From NCBI RefSeq assembly GCF_019703515.2, contig NC_059362.1, positions 24,240,826 through 24,304,825 of the forward strand: a stretch of DNA of 64,000 bases, read 5' to 3'. The notes under the pieces are model-generated. The model saw nothing but the letters and a program-made list of their open reading frames with translations, did not search any database and had not been told where the DNA came from. The stretch comes from Myxocyprinus asiaticus (Eukaryota > Chordata > Actinopteri > Cypriniformes > Catostomidae). The position numbers and the translations under genes were made by a program. This document shows positions 38,621 to 49,363 of this stretch, piece by piece (positions within the stretch are counted from its first letter, which is position 1; each line of letters begins with the position of its first letter).

Positions 38621-38925
38621 GAGTGATGGGACAAGCTGTTCAAAATGACAAAGTCAAGAAAGATGGGGAAGACTTCATCTTGAGGGAAAGATTCAGGCAG
38701 ACAATCCCAAAAATCCAAGAGCAAAACAGTCCAAAAAGGTTTTTTTTTCCTGTGGCAACAGCCAGTGAGATTTGCCTTGGCACAAAAACTGATGCGGGTG
38801 AACACAGAGAGATTCCCTTGACTGTTCCAGAGTCTGTGTGTTTGAGTGCCACTACAGACAGATTCCGTCACATTCTGCACAGTGACTGATGATGCCAATC
38901 ACAGCCACCCAAAATGTGAGAACAG

Positions 38926-38946
38926 AAAAAAAAAAAAAAAAAAAAA
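38926..38946 (+). repeat. A21 run followed by a pyrimidine-rich CT tract
   Basis: 21 uninterrupted A, followed by CTCTCTCTGG and (CT)-rich sequence to about 39,000. Confidence 0.8.
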
Positions 38947-39164
38947 CCTCTCTCTGGCTCAGCTCTCTTCCTCTCTCTCTTTTCCCTTTTCTCCCTCTCA
39001 GAGGCTGGAACTTGGTCAAACATGCCTTAGTGCTGACGTGGGATGGCTATGGGAACATGTTTTCATACCCAAGGCTCTTATTCTCTCTGCAAAGAGCTTT
39101 ACTGGTGGGCTTATTCAAACAGGCAAGACACAAGAAATGTTAAAACTCTGTGAACACTGTTGAT

Positions 39165-40698
39165 TGTTCTCCATCCTCATATCTATACTAAACTACTATG
39201 ATGTATGGGTTTTTAAAATACTCTACATTACATTATCCATCATTAGCGAGTAATGAGGTTGATGTAAAATATCCCTGTTTATTTTCCTTCTTTAAAGTTG
39301 CTCACTGCCATCAGTAAAGTCAGTAACAATAGGCAAGGTTCTTAAAAAATATTATTGTTCATACATGCAAGTTCATGAATCATCGGCATGAGAATGCATA
39401 GGTAAAAAACCTGCAGTTAAAACTGTAACCTGATCTTGAATGGAAAGTATTCAGAAAGTTATAGCTGGTGGTGAAATCACAACTCTGATTTATACTTTCA
39501 TTTCATTTCAACAATAATTAATCAAATAAAAAGTAATGCAATACATTAATAATAATAATTAAAAAAAGTCAAATATTATTCTCCACTATATTAGGGAATT
39601 TGCTGTGACAAATAATAAAGTCATCCATGATGAATCCATCTGATCAGTTGAGAGCAAGAAAGCCAATCCATGAAATGACATGAGCAGAGAGAAAATGCTG
39701 AAGGTGGAATATCACTAATGAAGGGGGATATTAATGAAGCTGATAATCGAGCTGCAGTATGCACACACGGGGGTCAGACAGACTCATCTTCCCTCAGATT
39801 ATGATTTCATCGCGAGTGCTGACAGATGCATTTCTCCACACCTATATTTTTGTTTAAGCAGCCTAGCGTAGGCTACTACAGTAGGCTACCCTTCAGGTAA
39901 ATTACCTTATTGATTTACCGTAAGCAGTAGACACACAAGACGCATCACACATGTTACATTTGCTAAGGCTCAGTTTATTAAGCCATATGTATAACGGTGA
40001 TTAGGACTGTTGATCTTGAACGCACGAGAGTGTTAAGAACAATGGCGTCATATTTGCAGCACGAGTTTATGCACGTGTCTTTATACATTCATACTGATCT
40101 AGAAACCTAAAATCAAATTAATTTCAAACAAGACAATTAGGCAGGTTTCGCTAACCATGGTTTGCTGTAGGCAAATAAACAGCAGCACAGTTAGAAAGGG
40201 GAGGGTGCAAGTGTAAACGGTTTTATAAAGAGACAAGTGTTACAAAGGCGATTTCATTCATAGGCTATTATAGCATTGGGAATTTTAAAATATCAAAAAT
40301 GCTTTACAATTGAACAAGTCATGTTTTTAAAGCAAAAGAAGAAGAAAAAAAAACCATCCCGGATGGTTCACGAGCGCTGCAGACAAAGGAATGCACGCGC
40401 AGCTCAAACTGCTGTATCACCTTATTTCAAAAAGACCTGATAACCTGATTCATTTAGACACTTGTCAACTCACTACTTTAATTAACTGAATCAATTGAGT
40501 AATTCTGTGCTGGGGTTCCTGCCCAACATATTTAAATCGATGCGTGACTTTTTTTTGTTTGTCAATGTGTGTGGGTTTACGTATTGTAGACTTTAAGCGG
40601 GAATAAATATACGTATTAATGATTGAAACCCTGGGATAAAACCGCCAAGATCGATAAGAAATGAACAATTAAAGTCAAACGTAAAAATCTGTAGCATT
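39165..40698. other. intergenic or intronic sequence, no gene seen
   Basis: No recognisable transposon. The stretch 39,840-40,450 is less AT-rich than its surroundings and contains CGAGCGCTG, GCACGCGCAG and similar CpGs, so it may belong to the same regulatory neighbourhood as the 42.2-kb segment. Confidence 0.4.
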
Positions 40699-40852
40699 TA
40701 TTACTTACCGATAGGCTAGTTATCAACAAAAACAAAAGGATGAGCATCAAGAACACGCTTATTACAATTACCAATCTCAATAAATTAGTCATCGTTAAAC
40801 TAGTCATATTCTCCGATGCGGAACTTAACGTGCTAACGCTTAACACCTGCAT
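40699..40852 (-). CDS. candidate first exon encoding a hydrophobic peptide, ending at a strong donor
   Basis: On the minus strand an ATG at about 40,852 opens a 48-residue frame beginning MQVLSVSTLSSASENMTSLT. One very hydrophobic segment follows (LLRLVIVISVFLMLILLFLL). The exon ends in ITSLS directly at a consensus donor CTATCG|GTAAGTAA. An NMT glycosylation sequon precedes the hydrophobic segment, so the layout would suit a small type III or signal-anchor membrane protein. I recognise no family. It may equally be a non-coding 5' UTR exon of a gene running leftward, with the frame open by chance. No acceptor-linked second exon is identified. Confidence 0.3.
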
Positions 40853-42139
40853 AATTGAGGGAAAGTTCACTGGTGTTCAAGCATTCCAACACGTTCATTG
40901 AAAGGGCGCCATCGTTCCTTTAAATGAGTCTCGGCTGATCGAGACGTTTGCATTGGCTGCTCTGCCAAATAAGGCTCGCTGTCCCTTACACAGCAAATAT
41001 TCTGCTGATTTTATGGGGATTAATAAGAGTGTGTAAGGTACTGGCTGTTGTGTACATCAGAGATGTGCTGCTCAAAACAAAGAGAGCTTGCTTCCCATTT
41101 TTACAACCTACTGCAGTAAGCACATTTTATCTATATCCGTTGGTTCTTTGAAACAGCTATGAGCTAAAAAGCTACCGTACTGCCCCTATTCTCTAAATGA
41201 CACCCAATAATAATAATAATCATCATAAAAATCAATCAAATGATGGTAGGTTATTCATATTAGTAGCTGCCGCTGCCATTAGAAGTACTACTACTATTGT
41301 AATTACTATTCCAATAAAAATAACAGACTTCGATATACATTCATTAGGAAGAAAAAAGGATGGAGGCGGGAATGTACACTGGGGGTCTAGTCGCTGTTAT
41401 GTCCCCCCCGTCTCGATCGGTCAAGGCCGAGTGCCAACAACTTCTTTTCTTTAGCGAAAACAAGAACCATGCCTGACCCCCTCCCAACGCATCCCGCTAC
41501 TACCAAACTCACCCTAACGGAACACCGCTCACTATTGTCACTTTTGCACAACAGGATGTGGTAACCATACTTTACCGTTTAAAAGGCAGTGCGTTTTCAC
41601 ACCGACCACAAAATTGAACCAGCTGAAGTAAACCTAAACAACAGGCATGCTGTCTGGTCTCCCCTCTCTCTTTGAAATTTGCCAATATATTTAGACACAA
41701 AGCTTCTGAAATTGCCCACTCAGAAGCACACGTTTAGGCTTCGCGTTTCTCTTTATGACAGAACGTCTTTTTTTCCCCCTTTTTTTTTCTTTTTTTTTAA
41801 ATAGCTCTGATGCAGAAATCACATGTAACACAGAGGACACATTGACCAAAATGGCAATATAATCATGCAACTCACCTTCAGACTTAAGCTTTTTCCTTAT
41901 GATCCAGCCCGTTTGTCCGTTTACTTATTTTTTTTTTTTCTTTCTTTTTTTTTTTTTTCACATGATGACTTCCTTGCAGACTCCTAAAGCCCCCGGGCTG
42001 CAGGGAGATCACGTTTTGTGGTTCACGCTTTATATATTTATTTTCATTTACTATGGAAAAGCACGTTTGCGGTTGTAAAACAGTTGTTTTCCGTCGGCAA
42101 ATGTGTGTGTGTATGTATATATGTGTGTGGTGATCTATG

Positions 42140-42440
42140 CAGCGTGCGGCTCCGTCCCCTCTGTTTGTTACACTCGAATGGAACGCCTACTCTCAATCGC
42201 TACATTGTTGACATTCGCGAAGTGACGTCACCCTATCCCTCATTCACAACATAGCGCGCGGTGCGCATTGCGTTGCTGCCTCCTGTGGCAATGCACCTTA
42301 CTCCAAATATGTGCGCAGCCGTGTTTCGTGAATTAGAGTAGCGGGGACGCGCGCGGCGCATAACAGATGATGTGTGTTCTGATTCTGAAGTCAGTTTCAC
42401 GAGTACAGGCTGATCGTAGTGTCTGTGAGTAGGACTAAAA
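42140..42440. promoter_or_regulatory. CpG-dense segment with a CRE, putative promoter
   Basis: CpG is frequent here (ATAGCGCGCGGTGCGCATTG and GGGGACGCGCGCGGCGCATA, for example), unlike the CpG-poor surroundings. A perfect TGACGTCA lies at 42223-42230. Possible donors exist on both strands (CT|GTGAGT at about 42,424 on plus; GGA|GTAAGG at about 42,305 on minus), so the direction is open. The position about 20 kb downstream of map3k7 fits the 5' end of a bach2-like gene by mammalian gene order, which is inference only. Confidence 0.4.
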
Positions 42441-42469
42441 AGACCCACGCCGTGACTGATTAAGACACA

Positions 42470-43757
42470 AGACTTATACGTGCATTTTCCAGGCTGGTTG
42501 AAATATGTAGTTTAAATTAATGCTTCCATCATTTAGAGCTTAATCGTTTTTTTGGTTGTTGTTGTTGTTTGCTTTTTTTTTTTTTTTTTTACTTTCCTCC
42601 ATAGTGATTTCGCTGAATTTGTGAGAGCAGTTTTGTAATATCAGTTTATTTTATTCAGACATTTTAGCAAAACACTACATCTTTCATTTTACGTAATATC
42701 ATAAAAAATTATTAATAATAATTAATAATAATATAAACATATTATTATAATTATTATTAATGATAATAATAATAATTTATTAATAATTGCAATAGATAAA
42801 TAATAATACTGATAATTTTAAAATATTTATAATTAATGCAGTATTATTTTTAATAATAACATATTCTTTTTATAATAACACATTCAATTTAATTGTATCT
42901 TTGCAAAACACTTATTTTTACATTATATAGTGAAGATTTTATTGTAATAAAGGAAAACATAAGATAAATACTCTCAATGCAGCAGCAGCAACAACAATAA
43001 TACTTACAGCAATAACAATGATTTATTAGTAGTAATTTTTGAAAGAAAAACCCCAATAATATTAATAATATTATTGCTTTTAATATAATAATATTATTGT
43101 TAATACTAGTAAATGTATTAATTGTACACAATTTATTTATTTTAAACACTTATAATATAGTTATTATTAAAAATGAAAACATCCAAGTAGCAACTCATAA
43201 GCACAGCCTACCTGGGGAACACGGCTCATAATACAATACATCCTATGTTCCAAACCATCCTACATACTGTTTGTACAAGAGAGCTTCAGCTGAAAATATT
43301 CTCATTTGTAATGTAGAATCCTTACCCTGGAGCATGCATGTAATTATGAATTATCTAGCTGCCGCAGACAGTTATTTTTTTTCTTTCCTTTTTTATAATT
43401 CAAAGCTCGCTGTCTCAGTGTGAGATTCAGTATTCAAGAAATGGTCCAGCAGAGTCATAGTGAAGCTGGATTTAGAAAATAAATAGAAAATAATTAAATA
43501 AATAAACAAACTGCATCATCAGCTGTGACTTATACACCAGAGTAATAACAATCAGAGTGAGAGATTTCTGGAATATTGCTTGAAATTATTTGCCGCTCTG
43601 CATTATTCTTTAGCTCAGACCATGAAATATGTCTACTTATTTGTCCAGTTACCTCTCACTCTCTTTCTCCACCTCCAAATGACATTCAGTGCTCTTATTT
43701 GGATAATCTATAGTAAAAGTTATTTGGGTGATTCTTAAGCAAAATCATTATAACTTA
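42470..43757. other. AT-rich intergenic block with ATT/TAA tracts
   Basis: Dense TAATAAT-like runs at 42,705-43,120 and T runs at about 42,573 make this one of the most AT-rich parts of the window. No coding or transposon signature is visible. Confidence 0.5.
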
Positions 43758-43758
43758 A

Positions 43759-44336
43759 AGGAATATTCCGGGTTTAATACAAGTTAAGCTTAATCGACAG
43801 CATTTGTGACATAGCATTGATTACCACAAAAAATAATTTTGACTTTTGAATTAATAATTTTTTTTTTTTTTTTAAATCGAGGTTAGAGTGAGGCACTTAC
43901 AATGGAAATGAATGGGGTCCATTTTTTGAGGGTGTAAAGGCAGAAATGTGAAGCGTATAATTTTATGAAAGCACTTACATGAATTCTTCTGTTAAAATTC
44001 ATGTATTATGTGAGCTGTAAAGTTGTTTATATCATAATTTTTTACATTTTAGGGTTTGTGGATATTACATCATCACCCAGACAAATTTCTTGCATGTGTA
44101 AACATCATTGGCAATAACACTCATTCTGATTCTGATTCTAACATCATGTTAACACACATATTGTTTATGTCTTGTGGCTATACTTTTGAAAAAGTGTGTA
44201 TTTTAATGTTTGCGGATTGGCCCCATTCACTTTCATTGTAAGTGCAAATTTCAAAATTAATTTTTGAAGCAATCAACATTATGCCACAAATGCTGTCGAT
44301 TGAGCTTAACTTGTACTGAACCCGGAATATCCCTTT
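43759..44336. mobile_element. TTAA-flanked foldback MITE, GGAATATTCC type
   Basis: TTAA (43755-43758) precedes AGGAATATTCCGGGTT. The right end reads GAACCCGGAATATCCCTTTT, with the last TTAA eroded. The arms share GAGCTTAACTTGTA and its inverse, and GGCCCCATTCACTTTCATTG and its inverse. A second copy lies at 11054-11692. Confidence 0.8.
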
Positions 44337-45103
44337 TATAATCTCCCATGCTGTTCCCCAACATATGTAAACTTTGGATTTTCCTCTTCTGTCTTTTCTT
44401 CAAAGGATCAGAACACTTAAGGTTTTAACTGTGAGCACAAGGAACATTCAGTCAGGAGACCAAATGTACACACTCGGAAGAGCCAAGGAGTTCAAGAGGC
44501 ATTCCTGCACTCAGTGACCTTTCCCTGTGGTCTTCTCTTAGGGGCCCCACGACGCTGTTTAAATGAGTGAGTGATTTAAGGCAAACCATCATGGTCATGG
44601 GAGTTCCAGTTCCCACCAACACTTTGGTGGACAAACAGATAGGTAGACTGATAGAAAAAGAAAACAAGCAAGAGATAAAGCAGATGTTGCAGTTTGGACA
44701 GGATACTTTATTTCACTGACTTACCTACAGTTGAGAGAAAGTGCACCAACAAAACGTACCTAACTTCCCGCTGTAATTACCACTTCAACACATTTTTATA
44801 TTTAAGGCTCAAATGAAGTGCTTGCGGAATGAATTACTCTGATCCCATGTCCTTGAGCAAGACAGTGGGCAAGCTCTGACATGCATATGGATATACAGTA
44901 TATGGTAGAAAGCACATCTTTATCATCATAGCTTTTATAGTTGATTTTAATTGACTCATATTGAACATTTCCTCATAATTCACCTGCTGCACTGCTTGCA
45001 TATTAGTTGTAGGAATCATGAAATAACAAATTCATTCATTCATGGTACAATTGATCTTATTTATATGATTATGTACCAAGACTAACATAAAGAAACCTGT
45101 ACA

Positions 45104-45171
<68 letters not shown>

Positions 45172-45192
45172 TGTATACACTGGACACAGACA

Positions 45193-45249
<57 letters not shown>

Positions 45250-45989
45250 ATATATGGTCCACCAGCAAAAAAATTAAAATAATAATAAAAAGCATGCATG
45301 AAAATTACTTTATTGTTCTGGTTCAAGTTCACTGAGGTTTTAGCGCAATCTCAGACGACATGTCAAATCCCGCATGCTGCCGAAAGGTATGAGTCATAAC
45401 AGTAAGGACTGGTGTAAAATCAAACCAGGCCCCCTGAACCAGTCGAATGCACAACAGTCGGCCACACTTGATGACTCATTTTGGAGCAGATTATCTGACT
45501 TTGCGGTTGCTGCAATGCAACACATCCTTATATTGGCTTGCTAACGTGCGAGGCAAGCCCTGACAAAAGCACAAAGACGTAAACTTGGTCGCATACTCAG
45601 AGGCCAGCCAAAATGCAGTTTGCCAAATGCTTTGATTACGTCAATTGCTGCTTCTCCAGCAACAGCCTCAGGGAGCAGGCTAACCGCCATTCACAACACA
45701 GACACCACACAGATACTAACAACATCTCAGGTTACCTACAAGACAGGTAACACTTCCCCCCTGAAAATAATGCACACAGATGACATACACTTTTACCTGC
45801 ACTCTCACACATGCGCGTGCAGGTCGAAAGAGTATTGCACATATTCATACACTCGTGAAAAATTTGTAACTACTTCAAAAAGACCAATAAAAGAGATTCT
45901 GCTTTCTTGCTAACTTTACACCCACATTCACACAAGCATATCAAACTATTATTGACCGTTAACAGGTAAACACTGAATCCAATGGTTTG
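44337..45989. other. intergenic sequence, no gene seen
   Basis: Apart from the compound microsatellite this 1.65-kb stretch holds only short chance open frames. I recognise no transposon, splice-bounded exon or RNA gene. Confidence 0.5.
45104..45246 (+). repeat. compound (GT)n-(TA)n-...-(CA)n microsatellite
   Basis: (GT)n at 45,104-45,118 and (TA)n at 45,119-45,166 are followed by a 28-bp spacer and (CA)n at 45,195-45,246. The GT and CA arms are complementary, so this tract can fold into a hairpin with a self-complementary TA stem. Confidence 0.9.
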
Positions 45990-45993
45990 TTAA

Positions 45994-46203
45994 AGGGATA
46001 GTTTACCCAAAATTAAATTAATATTCACCCTCATGTGGATCCAAACCTGTATGACTATGATTTATGTGGAATGCCGAAGGAGATGATAGGTAGAATGTTA
46101 GAGACTGCCTCAGTCACCATTCAATTACATTATATGAAAAAGAAAACATGCAGTAAAAATGAAAGGTTTCTGAGGTTAACATTCTGCCTAATATTTTCCT
46201 TTT
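45994..46203. mobile_element. left part of a short foldback MITE
   Basis: It begins AGGGATAGTTTACCC after TTAA (45990-45993). It contains TCAGTCACCATTCAATTACA and part of the return arm (GAGGTTAACATTCTGCCTAA), then stops at about 46,203. Confidence 0.65.
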
Positions 46204-46390
46204 GTGCCCTTTAAAATTGGTTTTAGTGGTTTAAACCCATTTAAATTGGTTTTAGTGGTGACAGAAAGGTGCTACTCTGCAGAACATCTTCAGATACATT
46301 CAGATGAAAGACAGAACTTCGATGTTGGGCAGATTGTTTTTGTACATTTGTCAACTGAGGCCAAGTGTGGGTGTTTATGCATGTATTTGT

Positions 46391-46400
<10 letters not shown>

Positions 46401-46430
<30 letters not shown>
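46401..46430 (+). repeat. (GT)n microsatellite
   Basis: About 15 uninterrupted GT units, with imperfect GT-rich sequence on both sides. Likely polymorphic. Confidence 0.9.
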
Positions 46431-46437
<7 letters not shown>

Positions 46438-47016
46438 GGTGGTTAAATGAGGTTTGAGAGTTCAAACCAAAGTCAAACCGATAGTTTTGTTTTTGGATCT
46501 AGACATTGTTTCTTGATCAGCCACATATTGTACTGAGAGTAAACAAGTCAAACAATAACAGCACTGTGTTTACTACCCTGTTTAGCATAGTGATGGGGTT
46601 TGTGTGAAAAATGAGAGTGTACTGAAAAGGAGATGAGATTTAGACCAGATTTATCACTGGTGAATCACAATCAAAATCCATTTGAATCTTGATAGAACAA
46701 TTGGTTTCTCTGACAGAAGCATTTAAATACATACAGGAGTTTAATGAGTGATTGTTATCAGAATGACAGTAATATTGTAGGGGGTCTCGGGGCAAAAATG
46801 CCACTAAAAATGACTAAAATAACCCAGAATTCCAAATGCAGGGGCAGAAAATGCTCTCGTAATTAATTCTTCTGTTTTTTTATTTGTAACGTGATATAGT
46901 TCTTATGATTGTATTATAGTCCTAGTTATAGATATTATGCCATAAATTATGAATTAATGTTGTTTTAATGATAGGATAACAGGTAATACATTCTTAGTTT
47001 TGAGAATTTGTCTTAA

Positions 47017-47525
47017 AGGGATAGTTCACCCAAAAATGAAAGTTCTCTTATCATTGTTCACCCTCATGCCATCCCAGATGTGTATGACTTTCTTTCTTCT
47101 GCTGAACACAGACTAATATTTTTAGAAGAATATCTCAGTTCTGTAGGTCCTTACAATGCAAGTGAATGGTGACCAGAACTCCAAAACCTCAAAATTGGAG
47201 ATAAAGTCAACATTAAAAAAAATACATACGACCACAGTGGTTAAATCAATATCTTCTGAAGTGATGCAGTTGGTTTTGGGTGAGCACAGACCAAAATGTA
47301 ACTCCTTTTTCACTTTACATCTCATCATTGCAGTCTCTAGGCACAATCATTATTTCAAGTTTGATTACACTTCGTAGCACATGCCGCATGCTCAGAGCAA
47401 TAGATGGCGCTATAGGAAGTGTAATCGAGCTTGAAATCATGATTGCCAAGATGCTTTTAAGATGTACCGTGAAAAAGGAGTTACAGTTACAGTTCTCACC
47501 CAAACCCACTGGATCGCTTCAGAAC
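47017..47525. mobile_element. long foldback MITE, right end missing
   Basis: TTAA (47013-47016) precedes AGGGATAGTTCACCC. The left arm is complete and the centre is an imperfect hairpin (GAAAAAGGAGTTACAG is inverse to CTGTAACTCC-like sequence). The right arm stops near 47,525. Confidence 0.75.
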
Positions 47526-47624
47526 TATATACTAACATTGCAATACAATATACTTATTGTGTAACTTTATGTTCTGCAAAATTCTCACAAGATTCACATT
47601 TGCTGCTACTGAGGTTGATGCATG

Positions 47625-47675
47625 GGTAGGTTTAGGGTTAGTGTTTAAGGTTAGGTTTAGGGTTAGGAGTAAGAT
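47625..47675 (+). repeat. degenerate TTAGGG/TTAGGTT tract
   Basis: Short irregular GTTAGGGTTAG-like copies. This is about 50 bp of telomere-like composition, but of the sort embedded in dispersed fish repeats rather than a true telomere array. Confidence 0.5.
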
Positions 47676-47775
47676 TAACATTGTGACTAGATGTAATTAA
47701 ATGCAGGTACTTTAAATGTAAGTACAATGCAACAACTCATATGTACATTATAAGTACATTGTATCAAATGCTTAA

Positions 47776-47999
47776 AGCTGAAGTATGTAATTTCTGCGAC
47801 ACTAGTGCCACCGAACGGAATTGCAAAAAAAAAAAAAGAAATTTCAAAACAGCTTTTCAGAATACGCCCCTTATCTGCTGTTGTTCAAACCATCAGATAG
47901 TCCCACCCCCAACTCACACCATTGGTTGAGTAATGTTGTCTCTGCATAATAAACTGGGATAGAAGAAAGTATTTTAACACTGAAAAACTTACATCAGCT
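47776..47999. mobile_element. 224-bp TTAA-flanked MITE
   Basis: TTAA lies at 47772-47775 and 48000-48003. The left end is AGCTGAAGTATGTAATTT and the right end, inverted, is AGCTGATGTAAGTTTT, which looks like the same terminus with a small deletion. It is non-coding. It sits 15 bp from the next TTAA-flanked element. Confidence 0.7.
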
Positions 48000-48211
48000 T
48001 TAAGTACATAGTAGTTAAAGCTACACTATGTAGCTTTTTTTGTTAAAAAAGAAAATGTTTTTAATGAGAGAGCACAACAAAAATCCATCTTCCAAACCAT
48101 GTATTTACTTTATCCAAATACACTTTGATAAACCTATAATAATGATATTATATTATAAATATTTTAGAGCTGTTGGGAAATTGCAAACATACGTTATTCG
48201 CCCGTACGTGT

Positions 48212-48219
48212 TGACGTCA
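48212..48219. promoter_or_regulatory. CRE palindrome TGACGTCA inside a transposon
   Basis: This is a perfect 8-bp cAMP-response element, the binding site for CREB/ATF proteins. It lies about 115 bp upstream of the exon-like frame of the TTAA-flanked element, a promoter-like position. Confidence 0.45.
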
Positions 48220-48334
48220 TATCCATACACAGAGAAAATAAGCTCCGGCTACTGTAGTGCATGTGTGGGAGTAGCGTGAAGCTGAAAGTTTGTTGTCACA
48301 ACAAACTAGAAAAACTGACCATGGATCATTCAAA

Positions 48335-48531
48335 ATGGCAAACCTCCGGGTAATCACTGTAAAAACAAAGAAACCCCGAACAGAGCAGAGCCTACAAGCA
48401 AAAAGGGAAAGCAACAGAGTCCGTAATAAAACCCGAATCAACATCGGCTTGGCTTTTCAGAGGTGGCGACAACTCCGAGATCTGAAAGGATTTAAAAGCA
48501 ACCCAGAGATTGCTTTTTTCTTACTCATCAG
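48335..48531 (+). pseudogene. first exon of a transposon-encoded protein, orphaned
   Basis: The ATG at 48335 opens MANLRVITVKTKKPRTEQSL. A highly basic stretch follows (KRESNRVRNKTRINIGLAF), then QRWRQLRDLKGFKSNPEIAF. It runs to a consensus donor CATCAG|GTAAGA at 48531/48532. The 66-residue peptide looks like a nucleic-acid-binding or helix-rich N-terminal exon. I believe similar RTRVNIG..F.RWR peptides recur in fish transposon-linked gene models, but cannot check this. A perfect CRE (TGACGTCA) lies about 115 bp upstream of the ATG. No acceptor-linked partner exon is identifiable before the element ends. The function is unknown. Confidence 0.5.
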
Positions 48532-49204
48532 GTAAGATATTTTATTGATGTGGTATATGTATTATTGTGTAATCACACACACGTCTGTGTGTGTGTAGTG
48601 AAATACAATAATTATACTGTAATCGGTGCAGAACTTTTCACTTGCTAGCACACGTGTGTATTTTTCTTTATAACGGCAATAATTTATATAAATAAATCCT
48701 TCAGTCCTAGGCTTGCCAAGGACATGTGAGTCTTGAAATTATGTTGATCACTGGTTGGTAACAATGACAATCTATAAATTAGTTACTACTGTGGTCTATT
48801 TGGCCAGAATATCCTGCAGTTATAAAAACTTTACAACATTTGACCTTATCAGACTAGCAATCATTGTGTCTAATGTTAACAAACGTTGCCTAACTTTTGT
48901 AATGTCATTTATTTCAAAACATCAATGTTTCCAATAAGTCAAAACAACAGCAAAAGATATGGCACTTACCTGCTCAGATGGCATGTTTTCAGATATCTGT
49001 CTTTTCCTTTCTTTCTTTGTTTATTTGTCCATTCGGTCTGATAAGATATCCTGTATTCATGTGTACACTGGTGCCTCGAACCACATTTATCCACGCAGAG
49101 GAGCAGAGCCGAAGCACAACCAAAACAATGTCCTTCCGCAAGACGCATGCAGTTTTATTTTTTAACTGCTAGAGGGCCAAAAGTTACATAGTGTAGCTTT
49201 AAAG

Positions 49205-49363
49205 ACACCTAATATAAAGTGGGTCTGAATGGTGAATGAGGCTAACATTGTTTTTTGTTGTTGTTGTTGTTGTTTTCTCCATGGAAGAAAGCCATACAGA
49301 TTTGGAAGAACATGAGGCTGAGTAAATTATGACATCATTTTAATTTTTGGGTGAACTATCCCT
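49205..49363. mobile_element. right arm of a short foldback MITE
   Basis: The arm contains GAATGGTGAATGAGGCTAAC and ends GGGTGAACTATCCCT at TTAA (49364-49367). A (GTT)n tract expanded inside it at about 49,256-49,275. It may be the other end of the left arm at 45,994, separated by later insertions, or an independent fragment. Confidence 0.65.

Larger units (their letters stand above)
48019..49198 (+). mobile_element. 1.18-kb TTAA-flanked transposon with an exon-like frame
   Basis: TTAA flanks both ends (48015-48018 and 49199-49202). The terminal repeats are AGCTACACTATGTAGCTT and AGCTACACTATGTAACTT (inverted), one mismatch in 18. It carries an open frame with a splice donor, described separately, but no second exon or DDE core is visible, so this is an internally deleted copy. 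TTAA targeting points to piggyBac or Kolobok-type mobility. Confidence 0.8.

Noticed and set aside
47625..47675. Interstitial telomere remnant
   Set aside because: The TTAGGG-like copies are few and irregular. Similar short tracts occur near 11,385, 22,417 and 26,388, so they are better explained as parts of dispersed repeats.
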